Positions 28,239 through 39,350 of a stretch of 64,000 nucleotides of DNA are shown here, piece by piece (position 1 is the stretch's first letter; each line of letters opens with the position of its first letter). A program made the translations under genes and the position numbers. A model generated the notes under the pieces. It worked only from the letters and a program-made list of their open reading frames with translations. It was not told where the DNA came from and did not search any database. The stretch is from assembly GCF_009828025.1 (NCBI RefSeq), contig NZ_WTYA01000006.1, positions 1-64,000 on the forward strand, read 5' to 3'. The stretch comes from Qipengyuania algicida. Its GTDB lineage: Bacteria; Pseudomonadota; Alphaproteobacteria; Sphingomonadales; Sphingomonadaceae.

Positions 28239-28858
28239 CAGGCGCCTTCACTATCGGTTGGATCGGCCATCTGGTCGAGGGGGATTGCGGGAGGGAGATT
28301 GATCGCCAACGCAGTATAGCGATGGACGTAGGAGAGGAAGTCGGGCTTGCCGGAAAGCTTGTCATGCACAAACCGGCACTGGCGGCGGATATCGACGATC
28401 TCGGCATTCGTGCGCACCGCAAGATAAGTCAGCACGTAATCCTGCGCACGGTCGCGCGTGTGGCCGATCAGGTCGATCCGGCGCACATCGTCACTCCATT
28501 GGCGATTGCGGTCGGTATCACGCTCACCCGCTTTGCGACGGCTGCGCTGCTCTTCCTTGACGATGGTATCGAGGTCGAACCCGGCGGTACTGTAAGGGCC
28601 GATGGCAGCAGTGACCTTGCAATCCATGCGGCCCGCGACGGGCTGCTTGTCGGTGCCGAACAGCACTGGCCGCCAGAAGCTGACGATTGGGAGGCCCTGC
28701 GCCGTCTCAGTTCGTGTCACAGAGCCATCGCCGACGAATACGACGCCGGGAATAAGCTCGGCGGTCTGGCGCTGCGGGGCTTGGGCGACGACTCCGGTTT
28801 CCGCGAGCAGAACTGCCCCGATAGCTAATAGATATTTGCCAAGTCGGGTGAGTGTCAC
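28238..28858 (-). CDS. Exported protein of unknown function between carA and carB
   Basis: 206 residues from a GTG at 28858 that overlaps the carA stop (GTGA); its own stop overlaps the carB start (ATGA). The N-terminus is a signal-like hydrophobic segment followed by ...GVVAQA, a plausible signal-peptidase cleavage site near residue 25. The mature part (about 180 residues) has two cysteines and no family I recognise. It is translated within the car operon by coupling on both sides, yet should be periplasmic, so its link to carbamoyl phosphate is not obvious. Confidence 0.75.
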   Translation of the reverse strand: MTLTRLGKYLLAIGAVLLAETGVVAQAPQRQTAELIPGVVFVGDGSVTRTETAQGLPIVSFWRPVLFGTDKQPVAGRMDCKVTAAIGPYSTAGFDLDTIVKEEQRSRRKAGERDTDRNRQWSDDVRRIDLIGHTRDRAQDYVLTYLAVRTNAEIVDIRRQCRFVHDKLSGKPDFLSYVHRYTALAINLPPAIPLDQMADPTDSEGA

Positions 28859-30051
28859 CCCAACATCTCCACGAACTTCTCGAACAGGTAGAAGCTGTCC
28901 TGCGGGCCGGGGCTCGCTTCTGGGTGGTATTGCACGCCGAACGCCTTCTTGCCGCTGATCGCGATGCCGCAATTGCTACCGTCGAACAGCGAGACGTGGG
29001 TTTCCTCCACCCCCTGCGGCAGTCTTGCGTTGTCGATGGCGAAGCCGTGGTTCATGCTCGTGATCTCGACGAGACCGGTGCTCTCACCCCAACCCTCGCC
29101 CACCCGCTGGACCGGGTGGTTCGCGCCGCGGTGGCCCTGATGCATCTTGGCGGTGGTCGCGCCCGCGGCGAGACCGAGCATCTGGTGGCCAAGACAGATC
29201 CCGAACAGGGGAATATCGCGTTCGAGCAAACCCTTTATCACCGGCACCGCATAACTTCCCGTCGCCGCCGGATCGCCCGGCCCGTTAGAAAGGAACACAC
29301 CGTCAGGTTTAAGCGCGAGGATATCATCCAGCGATGTCCGCGAAGGCACGACCGTCACCTTCGCCCCGGCCTGCACCAGATTGCGGAAGATATTGTCCTT
29401 TGCGCCATAATCGATCGCGACGACATGGGGCTTGTCCGCCCCGCCCTCGGTCTTCCACGAAGCGCGCGCGTACCCCTTGCCGAGCGTCCACTCGCCGCCG
29501 CCCCACTCCTCGGGTGCAGAGCGCGTAACCTCGGGCACCAGGTCGAGCCCTTCGAGCCCGCCCCAGCCTGCTGCCTCCAGCTGCAATGCCTTGAGGTCGA
29601 ACTTCCCATGCGGATCATGCGCAACGACCACATTGGGCGCGCCTTCGAGCCGAACCTTGCGGGTCAGCGCGCGGGTATCGACACCCGAGATACCGATCTT
29701 GCCCTGTTCTTTCAGCCAGTCGGAAAACTCCGCCTCGGCACGGAAGTTGGAATGGCGGGTGATGTCCTGCCGCACCACACAGCCGACCGCGCCCAGCCCC
29801 TTGCTCTCGACATCCTCTGCATTGGCGCCGACATTGCCGATATGCGGAAAAGTGAAGCACACCACCTGCCCGGCATAGGACGGGTCGGTCATCACTTCCT
29901 GATAGCCGGTCATTGCGGTGTTGAAGCACAATTCACCCACCGCCTGACCGCTTGCGCCAAACCCCCTTCCCCAGACCACGCTACCATCGGCAAAGACGAT
30001 ACAACCAGTCGCGCCGGATGGTTGCGCGTGCGAAGAGGCGGACCGGGCCAT
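28855..30051 (-). CDS. carA: Carbamoyl-phosphate synthase small subunit
   Basis: 398 residues. The N-terminal domain is followed by a class I glutamine amidotransferase domain: the nucleophile Cys in LFGICLGHQMLGLA near 285, and the His-Glu pair in VQYHPEASPGP near 372-374. It supplies ammonia from glutamine to CarB. First gene of the car operon. It is divergent from the yqeY-like gene across a 187-base gap. Confidence 0.96.
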   Translation of the reverse strand: MARSASSHAQPSGATGCIVFADGSVVWGRGFGASGQAVGELCFNTAMTGYQEVMTDPSYAGQVVCFTFPHIGNVGANAEDVESKGLGAVGCVVRQDITRHSNFRAEAEFSDWLKEQGKIGISGVDTRALTRKVRLEGAPNVVVAHDPHGKFDLKALQLEAAGWGGLEGLDLVPEVTRSAPEEWGGGEWTLGKGYARASWKTEGGADKPHVVAIDYGAKDNIFRNLVQAGAKVTVVPSRTSLDDILALKPDGVFLSNGPGDPAATGSYAVPVIKGLLERDIPLFGICLGHQMLGLAAGATTAKMHQGHRGANHPVQRVGEGWGESTGLVEITSMNHGFAIDNARLPQGVEETHVSLFDGSNCGIAISGKKAFGVQYHPEASPGPQDSFYLFEKFVEMLG

Positions 30052-30238
30052 TGGGCACTCCGTATCAAAAGGACTCAGCGATGTGTGCTAAGGCACGGCG
30101 GCTAGAGCGCAGAGGCCGCCGCGTCAACAGCGCAACAGGCGATCGGCACAGATCATGCGACGAACCCTTGGCTTTACGGCCCGTGTGTCTATTTAGGAGG
30201 CCAACGCCAAGTTCACTCTTTCTCCCAGCGGAAACATA

Positions 30239-30691
30239 ATGATCAGGGATACAATCAAGACCGAAACCATCGCTGCCATGAAGGCAGGCGACAAGGACCG
30301 CACGGCAACGCTCAGGCTGATCGGTGCAAAAATCAAGGATCGCGATATCGAGCTGCGGACGACCGACGCAAAGCCGGAAGACGATGCGCTGGTCACCGAT
30401 GTGCTGGTGAAGATGGCCAAGCAGCGCCGCGAGTCGATCACTATGTATGACGATGGCGGCCGCACCGAACTGGCCGATCAGGAACGGCGCGAGCTTGCTG
30501 TGATCGAGGAATTTCTCCCCAAGCAGATGAGTGAGGAGGAAACCCGCGCAGCGATCGCAGCGATCAAGGCCGACCTCGGCGCAGACGGCATGAAAGACAT
30601 GGGCCGCGTGATGGGCGCACTCAAGGAAAAGCACGGCGCGAGCCTCGATATGAGCCGTGCCAGCGGTTGGGTGAAGGAGGCGCTCTCGTGA
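30239..30691 (+). CDS. GatB/YqeY-domain protein
   Basis: 150 residues, the length of stand-alone YqeY proteins. The helical N-terminus MIRDTIKTETIAAMKAGDKDR, the RRESITMYDDGGRTELADQE segment and the closing MGRVMGALKEKHG match the family, related to the tail domain of the amidotransferase GatB that holds tRNA. Its role is not established; in alphaproteobacteria it usually sits near carA or dnaG-rpoD, as here. It overlaps the next gene by a GTGA. Confidence 0.88.
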   Translation: MIRDTIKTETIAAMKAGDKDRTATLRLIGAKIKDRDIELRTTDAKPEDDALVTDVLVKMAKQRRESITMYDDGGRTELADQERRELAVIEEFLPKQMSEEETRAAIAAIKADLGADGMKDMGRVMGALKEKHGASLDMSRASGWVKEALS

Positions 30692-31416
30692 AGCGTCTGG
30701 CGCTCTTTGCGCCGCTGATCCTTGCCGGCTGCTCGTCCCAGCCTGCACCGACACAAACGCCGAGCGCGACACCAACGGTTGCGGCACCGCGCACACTGGT
30801 GGCTGCCGACTACGATCACAGCGCTCTGGGCGCGAAGATCGATCTCGGCATCGCACCCGATGAGGAACTTCCGATCAAGGATGCGCAGGGTAAGCAGATA
30901 GCGACCCTGCTCGCTTCTGTCGCATGTCCGCAGGATTCAACGCAGTGCGTGCCCAAGGATATGCCCAAGGGCACGGTCTACACCTATCTGTTGACGATCA
31001 CTCCCACTCCGCCTTCGCTTGGTTCCCCAGAGCCGATCGCTCCTTTGGAAACGGGCGCTGCGAGCACCACACCGCGCGCAGAGAACCCACCGGTGCTGTT
31101 CCGCCTGACGCGCGCTGCCACTGGTTTCAACGGCGCGGTAGGCTATTCGCATAGCCAAGCGCTTGATGCTCTTGGCTCCGAGGACGCGATTACCGTCAAT
31201 TACGATACCGACGAGATCATCTGGCGGGTGACCGATGGTTCTGGCTGGGAAGCGGGAATGCCGATCACATTCTGGTGGCAATCGACAGTGCCACCCACTG
31301 GCACAGCGAAGGCCTATCACCTCGAAATCGGCGGACATAGCGCCGTTGTCGATGCGCCATTCCCACCGCCACAGGCAGCGAGCGGTACAAAAAAGGACGC
31401 TGCCAAAAAGCAATAG
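30688..31416 (+). CDS. Putative lipoprotein
   Basis: 242 residues from a GTG at 30688 overlapping the previous stop. The N-terminus VKRLALFAPLILAGCSS has a lipobox (LAGC, Cys near 15), then a Pro/Thr-rich linker of about 20 residues, and a globular part with two cysteines near 85-93 (ACPQDSTQC) and a Trp-rich region ending near 220. It should be a lipoprotein in the envelope. I do not recognise the family; the operon with YqeY is probably incidental. Confidence 0.75.
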   Translation: MKRLALFAPLILAGCSSQPAPTQTPSATPTVAAPRTLVAADYDHSALGAKIDLGIAPDEELPIKDAQGKQIATLLASVACPQDSTQCVPKDMPKGTVYTYLLTITPTPPSLGSPEPIAPLETGAASTTPRAENPPVLFRLTRAATGFNGAVGYSHSQALDALGSEDAITVNYDTDEIIWRVTDGSGWEAGMPITFWWQSTVPPTGTAKAYHLEIGGHSAVVDAPFPPPQAASGTKKDAAKKQ

Positions 31417-31491
31417 GCTGGCTGGCGGGGTTCGAGGTAAACGAGCCAGCCCGACGCTTGCCCAATATGCTGCTTAGCGTAGACTGACGAT

Positions 31492-33381
31492 ATGGCGCTT
31501 TCTCCTCAATGGCTGGATCAGCTCAGGAGCCGTATCACCCTGTCGGCGGTGATCGGGCGGAACGTGCGCCTTCAGAAGGCAGGCCGGGAGTTCAAGGCAT
31601 GCTGCCCGTTCCATGACGAAAAGTCCCCCAGCTTCACGGTCAACGACGCAAAGGGATTTTACCACTGCTTCGGTTGCGGGGCGCATGGCGATGCGATTCG
31701 CTGGCTGACCGATCACCAGGGCATGGGCTTCATGGATGCGGTGAAGGAACTCGCTGCCGAGGCGGGCCTGGACGTGCCTGCACCCGATCCGCGTGTCGCC
31801 CGCCAGGCGGAAAAGCGTGCGAGTCTGCATGATGTGACCGCCGCGGCGCAGGAATGGTTCGTCGGCAATCTGCGCTCCGCCGATGGCGCGACCGCGCGCT
31901 CCTATCTCGAACGGCGCGGCATCACGGATGCGACGATCCGCGAATTCGGCTTCGGCTTCGCACCTGACAATCGGCAAGCGCTCAAACCCGCTCTTTCGCA
32001 GTTCGAGGAGCCGATGCTGGTCGAATCCGGAATGCGGATCGCGGTTGACGACAAGGAGCCCTACGACCGCTTTCGTGGGCGGCTGATGCTGCCCATTCAG
32101 GATGCGCGCGGGCGAGTTATCGCTTTCGGCGGGCGTATCCTCGATGCCGATGGCAATGGCCCGAAATACCTCAATTCGCCCGACACGCCGTTGTTCGACA
32201 AGGGCCGCACTCTCTACAACCTCCATCGCGCTGCGCCTGCCGCGCGCAAGTCCGGCCGGATCGTGGTGGTTGAAGGCTATATGGACGTTGTCGCACTGGC
32301 GCAGGCGGGCATTGCCGAGGCCGTCGCACCGCTGGGGACTGCACTGACCGAACACCAGCTCGATCTGCTATGGCGGCAGGTCGAACGACCGATCCTGTGC
32401 TTCGATGGCGATGCAGCGGGCCAGCGCGCAGCCATGCGCGCGATCGAGCGGGCATTGCCGCTGCTACGCCCGGCCCATTCGCTCGGCATTGTACAGCTTC
32501 CAGCAGGCGTGGACCCTGACGATCTGATCCGTGAGCAAGGGGCAGTTGCGATCGAGCGCCTGCTCTCCGAACCGATGAGCCTGCTCGACGCGCTGTGGCA
32601 TTTCGAGCGCGATGCACAACCGCTCGCTTCGCCCGAGGCCAAAGCTGGTTTGAAAGCACGCCTGATGGATCATACCGACACCATCGAACATCCCGATATC
32701 AAAGCCTTGTATCGCCGTGAATTGCTTGAGCGTTTTTCGGCCTTTGCATTTCCTCCTCGAGAACGAAAACCGTGGCAACCTTCTCAGCGACGTGGCGGCA
32801 CCACAGCAGATATATCCGCTCTTTCCACCGATGCCGCTGCAAGGTTGCGACGCGCAATCGAAGGTGGTTCGCGTGACGGGTTTACCTTCGCGGTGCTGAG
32901 CGGACTTGCGCGACTGCCCGATCAGGTCGCGCGGCACGAGGAAGCTCTCATAAAGCTTGCAAGGCGAGACAGAAATATCGCACCGGCAATCGATTCGTTG
33001 ATTGAAGCATCCGAATCGCTTGATTCACGCGACAGTTCGCCCATATCGATGGAATTCGGCCTTCCCGCCCCACCGGAGAAATCCCATTTCGCCTTCCTTG
33101 ATGAAGGCACCGACCCGGGTGATGCGCGCGAGGAACTGGCTGAAGCCGTGTCGTTGCTGGTCGAAAGACCGGCGCTTGAGGCTGCGCTGGTTGCAGCCAC
33201 AAAGCGTTTCGAGCGCGATCCGGAAGGCTCCATCGCTGAACAGGGCAGGTTGCGCGAGCGGCTTCTCGCCCTAAATGAAAGGGTGAAGCTTTTTGGACGC
33301 AGCCGTGCCGCCATGGCTCGCCCTGCAAATTTAACGCATACGGCGGATACTGTCCCCGCCGATGCCGCTGAAACGGAATGA
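31492..33381 (+). CDS. dnaG: DNA primase
   Basis: 629 residues. A CHC2 zinc-binding domain (about 36-95; [12 protein letters not shown] and [10 protein letters not shown] supply the Cys-His-Cys-Cys ligands), the primase core and TOPRIM domain ([12 protein letters not shown] near 260-271; a conserved DGD near 305), and a C-terminal helicase-binding region. It lays RNA primers at the replication fork. Downstream of it rpoD starts within the last codons, the alphaproteobacterial version of the macromolecular-synthesis layout. Confidence 0.95.
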   Translation: MALSPQWLDQLRSRITLSAVIGRNVRLQKAGREFKACCPFHDEKSPSFTVNDAKGFYHCFGCGAHGDAIRWLTDHQGMGFMDAVKELAAEAGLDVPAPDPRVARQAEKRASLHDVTAAAQEWFVGNLRSADGATARSYLERRGITDATIREFGFGFAPDNRQALKPALSQFEEPMLVESGMRIAVDDKEPYDRFRGRLMLPIQDARGRVIAFGGRILDADGNGPKYLNSPDTPLFDKGRTLYNLHRAAPAARKSGRIVVVEGYMDVVALAQAGIAEAVAPLGTALTEHQLDLLWRQVERPILCFDGDAAGQRAAMRAIERALPLLRPAHSLGIVQLPAGVDPDDLIREQGAVAIERLLSEPMSLLDALWHFERDAQPLASPEAKAGLKARLMDHTDTIEHPDIKALYRRELLERFSAFAFPPRERKPWQPSQRRGGTTADISALSTDAAARLRRAIEGGSRDGFTFAVLSGLARLPDQVARHEEALIKLARRDRNIAPAIDSLIEASESLDSRDSSPISMEFGLPAPPEKSHFAFLDEGTDPGDAREELAEAVSLLVERPALEAALVAATKRFERDPEGSIAEQGRLRERLLALNERVKLFGRSRAAMARPANLTHTADTVPADAAETE

Positions 33382-33389
33382 CTCGACTG

Positions 33390-35444
33390 ATGGCCACCAA
33401 TTCCAATACTGCCGAAACGGACGACGCGCCGCTGATCGACCTCAACGAGGCATCGGTCAAGAAGCTCATCGCCAAGGCAAAAAAGAAGGGGTACGTCACC
33501 TATGACGAGCTCAACAATGCCCTGCCGCAGGGCGAGATGAGCTCCGACCAGATCGAGGATATCCAGTCCGCGCTGTCCGACATGGGCGTGCAGATCGTCG
33601 AGAACGACGAGGAAGCCGAAGCTGAAAGCGAGCCCGACGGCGAAGTTGACGAGATCGGCGGCTCGAGCGACGACGATGATGGCTCGGGCAGCGAGAAGGC
33701 GTCCGCTCGCAAGCCCACTCCTACAGCTGCCAAGAAAACCTCAACCGGCGATAGGACCGACGACCCGGTTCGGATGTACCTGCGCGAAATGGGCGCGGTC
33801 GAATTGCTCAGCCGCGAAGGCGAAATCGCCATCGCCAAGCGGATCGAGGCCGGGCGCGACATGATGATCATGGGATTGTGCGAAAGCCCGATCACTTTTC
33901 ATGCCATCATCCACTGGTCCGAGGCGCTCAACGACGGCGAGATGCAGCTGCGCGAGATTCTCGATCTCGACGCGATGCTTTCCAAGGAGCCTCCGGCCGA
34001 CAAGCTTGCCGACGATGCCGAGGAGGATGACGATGACGGCGAGATCTCGGAAGAGACCGCCGGTCCGACCATTCGTGACGACGATGAGGACGAGGACGAG
34101 GATGACAGCTCGGACGACAACGAGGACGGCGAAGAGGGTAGCTCGCGGCGCCGCGATGATGACGAGGAAGAAGACAACACCATGTCGCTCGCGCAGATGG
34201 AGGCGGCACTCAAGCCCGACGCCATCGAACGCTTTGCGCGTATAACCGACCTGTTCGGCAAGTTCGAAAAGCAGCAGGCAGAGCGCGTGGACGTGCTGGG
34301 CCGTGGTGACGCTTATCCGGCAGCCAAGGAAAAGAAATACGAGGAGCTGCGCGAACAGCTCACCGCAGAGGTTGAAAGCGTCCAGTTCCATGCGACCAAG
34401 ATCGAATTCCTGGTCGACAACCTCTATGCCTTCAACCGTCGCCTGACCGCTCTGGGCGGCCAGATGCTGCGCCTTGCCGAACGTCACAAGATCAAGCGGA
34501 TGGATTTCCTCGATGCCTATATCGGCAACGAGATGGACGACAGCTGGCTGACTGATCGGGTGAAGAAGGACAAGAAGTGGGCTGCCTTCGCCGACAAGGA
34601 AGCTGACGCGATCGAACGCATCCGTCAGGAAATTTCCGACATCGGCGCGCAAACCGGCATGGCGCTCCCAGAGTTTCGCCGCATCGTCAACATGGTACAG
34701 AAGGGTGAGCGCGAAGCGCGCATCGCCAAGAAGGAAATGGTCGAGGCGAACCTGCGTCTGGTGATCTCTATCGCCAAGAAATACACCAATCGCGGCCTGC
34801 AATTCCTCGATCTGATCCAGGAAGGTAATATCGGCCTGATGAAGGCGGTCGACAAGTTCGAATACCGCCGCGGTTACAAGTTCAGCACCTATGCGACGTG
34901 GTGGATCCGGCAGGCGATCACCCGCTCGATCGCCGATCAGGCGCGCACCATCCGTATCCCGGTCCACATGATCGAAACGATCAACAAGCTGGTCCGCACG
35001 AGCCGCCAGTTCCTGCACGAGGAAGGCCGCGAACCGACGCCGGAAGAAATGGCCGCGCGTCTGTCCATGCCGCTCGAAAAGGTCCGCAAGGTGATGAAGA
35101 TCGCCAAGGAGCCGATCTCTCTGGAAACGCCAATCGGCGACGAGGAAGATTCGCACCTCGGCGACTTTATTGAGGACAAAAATGCGATCATCCCAGTGGA
35201 TGCAGCAATTCAGGCCAACCTGAAGGAAACCGTCACCCGCGTGCTCGCCAGCCTCACCCCGCGCGAGGAGCGCGTGCTGCGGATGCGCTTCGGCATCGGC
35301 ATGAACACCGACCACACGCTGGAAGAAGTCGGCCAGCAGTTCTCGGTCACGCGCGAACGTATCCGCCAGATCGAAGCAAAGGCATTGCGCAAGCTCAAGC
35401 ACCCGAGCCGCAGCCGCAAGATGCGGTCTTTCCTCGACCAATAG
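33390..35444 (+). CDS. rpoD: RNA polymerase primary sigma factor RpoD
   Basis: 684 residues from ATG 33390 (an ATG at 33378 would add four residues and overlap dnaG). A 1.1 region lies at the N-terminus, then a long non-conserved spacer containing a very acidic stretch of about 60 residues (coded by roughly 34003-34180), then regions 1.2, 2 ([40 protein letters not shown]), 3 and 4 ([33 protein letters not shown]), all complete (quoted in part). It directs RNA polymerase to housekeeping promoters. Confidence 0.96.
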   Translation: MATNSNTAETDDAPLIDLNEASVKKLIAKAKKKGYVTYDELNNALPQGEMSSDQIEDIQSALSDMGVQIVENDEEAEAESEPDGEVDEIGGSSDDDDGSGSEKASARKPTPTAAKKTSTGDRTDDPVRMYLREMGAVELLSREGEIAIAKRIEAGRDMMIMGLCESPITFHAIIHWSEALNDGEMQLREILDLDAMLSKEPPADKLADDAEEDDDDGEISEETAGPTIRDDDEDEDEDDSSDDNEDGEEGSSRRRDDDEEEDNTMSLAQMEAALKPDAIERFARITDLFGKFEKQQAERVDVLGRGDAYPAAKEKKYEELREQLTAEVESVQFHATKIEFLVDNLYAFNRRLTALGGQMLRLAERHKIKRMDFLDAYIGNEMDDSWLTDRVKKDKKWAAFADKEADAIERIRQEISDIGAQTGMALPEFRRIVNMVQKGEREARIAKKEMVEANLRLVISIAKKYTNRGLQFLDLIQEGNIGLMKAVDKFEYRRGYKFSTYATWWIRQAITRSIADQARTIRIPVHMIETINKLVRTSRQFLHEEGREPTPEEMAARLSMPLEKVRKVMKIAKEPISLETPIGDEEDSHLGDFIEDKNAIIPVDAAIQANLKETVTRVLASLTPREERVLRMRFGIGMNTDHTLEEVGQQFSVTRERIRQIEAKALRKLKHPSRSRKMRSFLDQ

Positions 35445-35506
35445 GCGAATTTCCCCTAGGGCGCGGGCGACACTGAAACTTTGGCCGCATCCCCCAGGAG
35501 GTAATA

Positions 35507-36097
35507 TTGTTCCGTAAAACCATGCTCGCTGCCCTCATCGCAACGGCAGCGCCTGTTGCCGCGCACGCACAGGCGGCCCCTGCCACAGCAAATCAGTCCG
35601 CCAAGATGCAGGAAGCGAGCGCGATCATCGCGATCATGTTCCCACCTGCGGAGCGCGATCAAAAAATGCATGACATGCTGACCAACATTACCACCCAGAT
35701 GAAGAACAGTATGGGGCAGTTGGAGAGCGTGGGTGATCCGGGCCTTAAGGCCATTATCGATCGCTTCGTCGATAACGTGCCGGACAAGCTGATGCCGACG
35801 GTCCAGAAGTATTTCCCATCCATGTTGGAAGCGCAGGCAGAAGCCTACACGCATGAATTCTCGCTCGAAGAGCTCAAGCAGATCCACGCCTTTGCGATGA
35901 CTCCGGCGGGCAAGCATTATTTCAGCAAGATGACCGATTTGCTTAAGGATCCGGCGGTCGCAAAGGCGAATGAGAGGTATTTCGCAGCCCTGCAAGGTCT
36001 CCAGCAGCAGGAAGCGATGGAGCTGCGCAAGGAAATCATGGCGTATCTGAAGGCTCATCCAGACGTCGCAAAGAAGCTTGAGGCCGGTCGAAAGTAA
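35507..36097 (+). CDS. DUF2059-family exported protein
   Basis: 196 residues with a strong AGGAGG before a TTG start at 35507. The signal peptide is MFRKTMLAALIATAAPVAAHAQ, cleaved after AHA-Q. The rest is helical, with the ending EEL..IHAFAMTPAGKHYFSKM typical of DUF2059. Probably periplasmic; function unknown. It follows rpoD with a 62-base gap and shows no operon overlap with rpiB. Confidence 0.82.
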   Translation: MFRKTMLAALIATAAPVAAHAQAAPATANQSAKMQEASAIIAIMFPPAERDQKMHDMLTNITTQMKNSMGQLESVGDPGLKAIIDRFVDNVPDKLMPTVQKYFPSMLEAQAEAYTHEFSLEELKQIHAFAMTPAGKHYFSKMTDLLKDPAVAKANERYFAALQGLQQQEAMELRKEIMAYLKAHPDVAKKLEAGRK

Positions 36098-36160
36098 TCC
36101 GTCGCGGATGCTCATCAATGCGGGGTGGCGAGAATCGTCACCCTGCACTATGTGCGCGAC

Positions 36161-36625
36161 ATGCGTATTGCCATCGCCTCCGACCACGCCGCTATCGAGC
36201 TCAAATCCATCCTGCGCGAGTGGATGATCGAGGAGGGGCATGAAGTCGCCGATCTCGGACCGGACGGCAGCGAGAGCGTCGACTATCCCGATTATGGTTA
36301 CAAGCTCGCGGAAGTGATCGCCGAAGGAACCGCTGAAGCAGGCGTCGCCCTGTGTGGCTCGGGGATAGGCATTTCCATGGCCGCCAATCGCAACCCCGCG
36401 GTGCGCTGCGCGCTGGTGTCGGAGCCGTTGTCCGCCGCACTCGCGCGTGAACACAATGATGCCAATGTTATAGCGATGGGTGCACGCCTCACCGGGCGCG
36501 ACATGGCCATCGCCTGCCTCGAAGCCTTTCTCACCACCGAATTCGCCGGTGGTCGCCATCAACGTCGGGTCGACAAGCTCGGCACTCCCCCCATCCTCAG
36601 CGACAGGATCGAACCCCACCAATGA
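36161..36625 (+). CDS. rpiB: Ribose-5-phosphate isomerase B
   Basis: 154 residues from ATG 36161 ([11 protein letters not shown], the usual start). SDHAA near 7-11, and [13 protein letters not shown] near 66-78 holds the catalytic Cys, matching RpiB/LacAB enzymes. It interconverts ribose 5-phosphate and ribulose 5-phosphate in the pentose pathway. The stop overlaps the glyA start (ATGA), a common alphaproteobacterial pair. No good ribosome-binding site is seen for this start. Confidence 0.92.
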   Translation: MRIAIASDHAAIELKSILREWMIEEGHEVADLGPDGSESVDYPDYGYKLAEVIAEGTAEAGVALCGSGIGISMAANRNPAVRCALVSEPLSAALAREHNDANVIAMGARLTGRDMAIACLEAFLTTEFAGGRHQRRVDKLGTPPILSDRIEPHQ

Positions 36626-37929
36626 GCAGCAGGCCCGCAAACGATACCGCGCCGGACGGCTTCTGGACCGACAATCTCGAACAGGCCGACCCTGAAATCT
36701 TCGGCGCGATCCGCGATGAACTTGGTCGCCAGCGCAGCAAGATCGAACTGATCGCCAGCGAGAATATCGCCAGCACGGCCGTCCTCGAAGCGGCAGGCAG
36801 CGTCTTTACCAACAAATACGCCGAAGGTTATCCGGGCAAACGCTATTACGGCGGATGCGAATATGCCGATGTGGTCGAAACGCTGGCTATTGAGCGCGCC
36901 AAACAATTGTTCGGCTGCAACTTCGCCAATGTGCAGCCCAATTCGGGCAGCCAGATGAACCAGGCGGTGTTCCTTGCCCTGCTCCAACCGGGCGACACCT
37001 TCATGGGGCTCGACCTCAATTCGGGCGGACACCTGACCCACGGATCGCCTGTCAACATGAGTGGCAAGTGGTTCAATCCCGTCAGCTATGGCGTGCGACA
37101 GGACAATGAACTGATCGACATGGACGACGTCATGGCGATCGCCAAGGAACACAAGCCCAAGCTCATTATCGCTGGCGGTACGGCTTATTCGCGGGTGTGG
37201 GACTGGGCCGCCTTCCGTAAGGTTGCGGACGAGGTTGGCGCCACTCTGATGGTCGACATGAGCCATATTTCGGGGCTCGTGGCTGGCGGCGCGCACCCCT
37301 CGCCCTTCCCGCACGCGCATGTCGTTACCACCACCACGCACAAAAGCCTGCGTGGCCCGCGTTCGGGGGTGATCCTGTGGAACGACGAGCAACTGACCAA
37401 GCCGCTCAACATGGCTGTTTTTCCCGGCCTTCAGGGTGGCCCGCTGATGCACATCGTCGCTGCGAAGGCGGTAGCCTTCAAGGAAGCACTCGCGCCCGAA
37501 TTCAAGCTCTATGCGAAGGCAGTGGTTGACAACGCGCGAACACTCGCTGCCAGCCTCGAGGAAAATGGCCTGCGCGTCGTTTCCGGCGGGACAGACAACC
37601 ACTCGATGCTGGTGGATCTCTCTGCCAAGGACGTGACCGGCAAGGATGCCGAAAAGGGCCTCGATCGAGCATGGTTGACCTGCAACAAGAACGGCATCCC
37701 GTTCGACAAACGCAGCCCATTCGTCACCAGTGGCATTCGCCTCGGTACGCCCGCAGGCACAACGCGCGGTTTCGGCACAGCGGAATTCCGCACTATCGGC
37801 AAACTGATCGCCGAAGTCGTAGAAGGGCTTGCCAAGAACGGCGCTGAGGGCGATGGCCAGATCGAAGAAAGCGTGCGTAGTCGGGTCACTGAACTATGCG
37901 ATCGTTTTCCGGTCTATCCGGGGATGTAA
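36622..37929 (+). CDS. glyA: Serine hydroxymethyltransferase
   Basis: 435 residues. The pyridoxal phosphate lysine lies in [14 protein letters not shown] near 234-247 (Lys near 239), with the PLP-contacting [10 protein letters not shown] shortly before. It converts serine and tetrahydrofolate to glycine and methylene-tetrahydrofolate, the main source of one-carbon units. Co-transcribed with rpiB; no glycine riboswitch is visible upstream of the pair. The next gene is six bases on. Confidence 0.96.
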   Translation: MSSRPANDTAPDGFWTDNLEQADPEIFGAIRDELGRQRSKIELIASENIASTAVLEAAGSVFTNKYAEGYPGKRYYGGCEYADVVETLAIERAKQLFGCNFANVQPNSGSQMNQAVFLALLQPGDTFMGLDLNSGGHLTHGSPVNMSGKWFNPVSYGVRQDNELIDMDDVMAIAKEHKPKLIIAGGTAYSRVWDWAAFRKVADEVGATLMVDMSHISGLVAGGAHPSPFPHAHVVTTTTHKSLRGPRSGVILWNDEQLTKPLNMAVFPGLQGGPLMHIVAAKAVAFKEALAPEFKLYAKAVVDNARTLAASLEENGLRVVSGGTDNHSMLVDLSAKDVTGKDAEKGLDRAWLTCNKNGIPFDKRSPFVTSGIRLGTPAGTTRGFGTAEFRTIGKLIAEVVEGLAKNGAEGDGQIEESVRSRVTELCDRFPVYPGM

Positions 37930-37934
37930 GGCAA

Positions 37935-38153
37935 ATGGACGAGCGTAATCCAAAGCGCAACGACTGGGTCGAGGACGCCAAGGTGGAAATTTCCGGCATG
38001 GCCAAGGAGGGTATGAACCACCCTTCGACCAAGCCTGTTCTGGCTGGCGCCGCCATCGGAGCGCTTGCTGGCGCTTTGCTGCCCGTCATCAGCCTGCCTG
38101 TCGGCCTGGTGGCTGGCGCAGGCTTTGCGTTCTACAACCGGATCAAGAAGTAA
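37935..38153 (+). CDS. Small glycine-zipper membrane protein
   Basis: 72 residues from ATG 37935. A charged N-terminal half (DERNPKRNDWVEDAKVE) is followed by a glycine- and alanine-rich membrane stretch near 35-68, GAAIGALAGALLPVISLPVGLVAGAGFAF (in part), ending in basic residues. The gene sits between glyA and nrdR in the same direction. Family unknown; the pattern is that of small envelope proteins. Confidence 0.65.
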   Translation: MDERNPKRNDWVEDAKVEISGMAKEGMNHPSTKPVLAGAAIGALAGALLPVISLPVGLVAGAGFAFYNRIKK

Positions 38154-38161
38154 AACCCTGA

Positions 38162-38626
38162 ATGCGCTGCCCTTTCTGTGCCCATGACGATAGCCAGGTA
38201 AAGGACAGTCGCCCCACGGAGGACAATGCGGCGATCCGCCGCCGCCGCCAGTGCGGGCGTTGCGGCGCACGCTTTACCACCTTTGAGCGTGTCCAGCTCC
38301 GCGAGGTCACGATCATCAAGTCCGAAGGCCGACGAGAAACCTTCGAGCGCACCAAGTTGGAACATTCCGTCGCGCTCGCCTGCCGCAAGCGTGGAGTGAG
38401 CGCGGAACAGATCGACCAGCTCGTCAGCGGTATCCAGCGCCAGCTCGAAACGGGCGGCGATGTGGAAGTGCCGTCCAAGAAGATCGGCGAACTGGTGATG
38501 GGAGGGCTGCGCCAGCTCGACACCGTCGCCTACATCCGCTTCGCCTCGGTCTATCGGGACTTTAGCGAGGCGCGCGATTTCGAAGAATTCGCGAGCACCG
38601 TTCAGGATGCCGCGCGCGATGAGTGA
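38162..38626 (+). CDS. nrdR: Transcriptional repressor NrdR
   Basis: 154 residues. A zinc ribbon at 3-34 (CPFC...CGRC) and an ATP-cone domain at about 46-136, which senses ATP and dATP. NrdR represses ribonucleotide reductase genes when dATP is high. The glyA-nrdR neighbourhood is common in alphaproteobacteria. The gene overlaps trmJ by eight bases. Confidence 0.95.
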   Translation: MRCPFCAHDDSQVKDSRPTEDNAAIRRRRQCGRCGARFTTFERVQLREVTIIKSEGRRETFERTKLEHSVALACRKRGVSAEQIDQLVSGIQRQLETGGDVEVPSKKIGELVMGGLRQLDTVAYIRFASVYRDFSEARDFEEFASTVQDAARDE

Positions 38627-39350
38627 CGTAAGCGAGGACACCAAGCCGGTAATCGTGCTCGTGCGCCCGCAGTTGGGCGAAAATATCGGCAAGGCGGCGC
38701 GTGCCATGCTCAATTTCGGACTGACCGAAATGCGCTTGGTCGAACCGCGCGATGGCTGGCCCAATCCTGCCGCTGGGCCCGCAGCTTCGGGCGCCGACAT
38801 CATTCTCGAGCGCGCGCAGGTCTGTTCCAGCACCGCCGAGGCTGTCGCCGATTGCGCTCATGTCTATGCGACAACGGTGCGCAAGCGCGGAGTGACCAAG
38901 CCGGTTCTGACGCCCGAGGAAGCTGCGCGGGAGATCCCTGCCCAACCTGGCCGCTCGGCAATCATCTTCGGCCCCGAGCGGTCGGGGTTGGAGACGGAGG
39001 ATGTCGCGCTGGCACGGGCGATCGTTACCGTGCCGATCAATCCCGATTTCGGTTCGCTCAACCTCGCCCAAGCGGTGATCCTGCTGGCATACGAATGCTC
39101 GAAACATGCCGATCTTGTCCAGCCCACGCAGGAAGAGCTGTTACCCCCTGCCCCGCAGGAAGAGCTGGAAGGCTTGATCGCGCATCTCGAAAGTCTTCTG
39201 GAACCGCGCGGCTACTTCCGACCTGAAACGCGCCGCGAGGCCACGAGCCGTACCTTGCGCACCGTCCTGACAAAGCCGGCCTGGAATCACCTCGAAGTGC
39301 GCACCTTGCGCGGTGTGCTCTCTGCACTGGAACGTCAGATCAAGCCCTGA
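38619..39350 (+). CDS. trmJ: SPOUT-family RNA methyltransferase, TrmJ-like
   Basis: 243 residues from ATG 38619 (an ATG at 38607 is also in frame). The SPOUT knot motifs are visible: [18 protein letters not shown] near 17-34, [12 protein letters not shown] near 112-123, and [16 protein letters not shown] near 139-154. TrmJ adds a 2'-O-methyl group at position 32 of tRNAs. Overlaps nrdR; its 3' end overlaps the convergent chorismate mutase gene by 11 bases. Confidence 0.87.
   Translation: MSDVSEDTKPVIVLVRPQLGENIGKAARAMLNFGLTEMRLVEPRDGWPNPAAGPAASGADIILERAQVCSSTAEAVADCAHVYATTVRKRGVTKPVLTPEEAAREIPAQPGRSAIIFGPERSGLETEDVALARAIVTVPINPDFGSLNLAQAVILLAYECSKHADLVQPTQEELLPPAPQEELEGLIAHLESLLEPRGYFRPETRREATSRTLRTVLTKPAWNHLEVRTLRGVLSALERQIKP

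Noticed and set aside
28852-30105. 417-codon plus-strand frame opposite carA
   Set aside because: Antisense of CarA, which has all catalytic residues; composition is typical of a shadow frame.
33741-35441. 566-codon minus-strand frame opposite rpoD
   Set aside because: It is the mirror of a G+C-rich coding region; the plus strand is an unmistakable sigma factor.
35456-36640. 394-codon minus-strand frame opposite DUF2059 and rpiB
   Set aside because: Spans two convincing plus-strand genes and has no support of its own.
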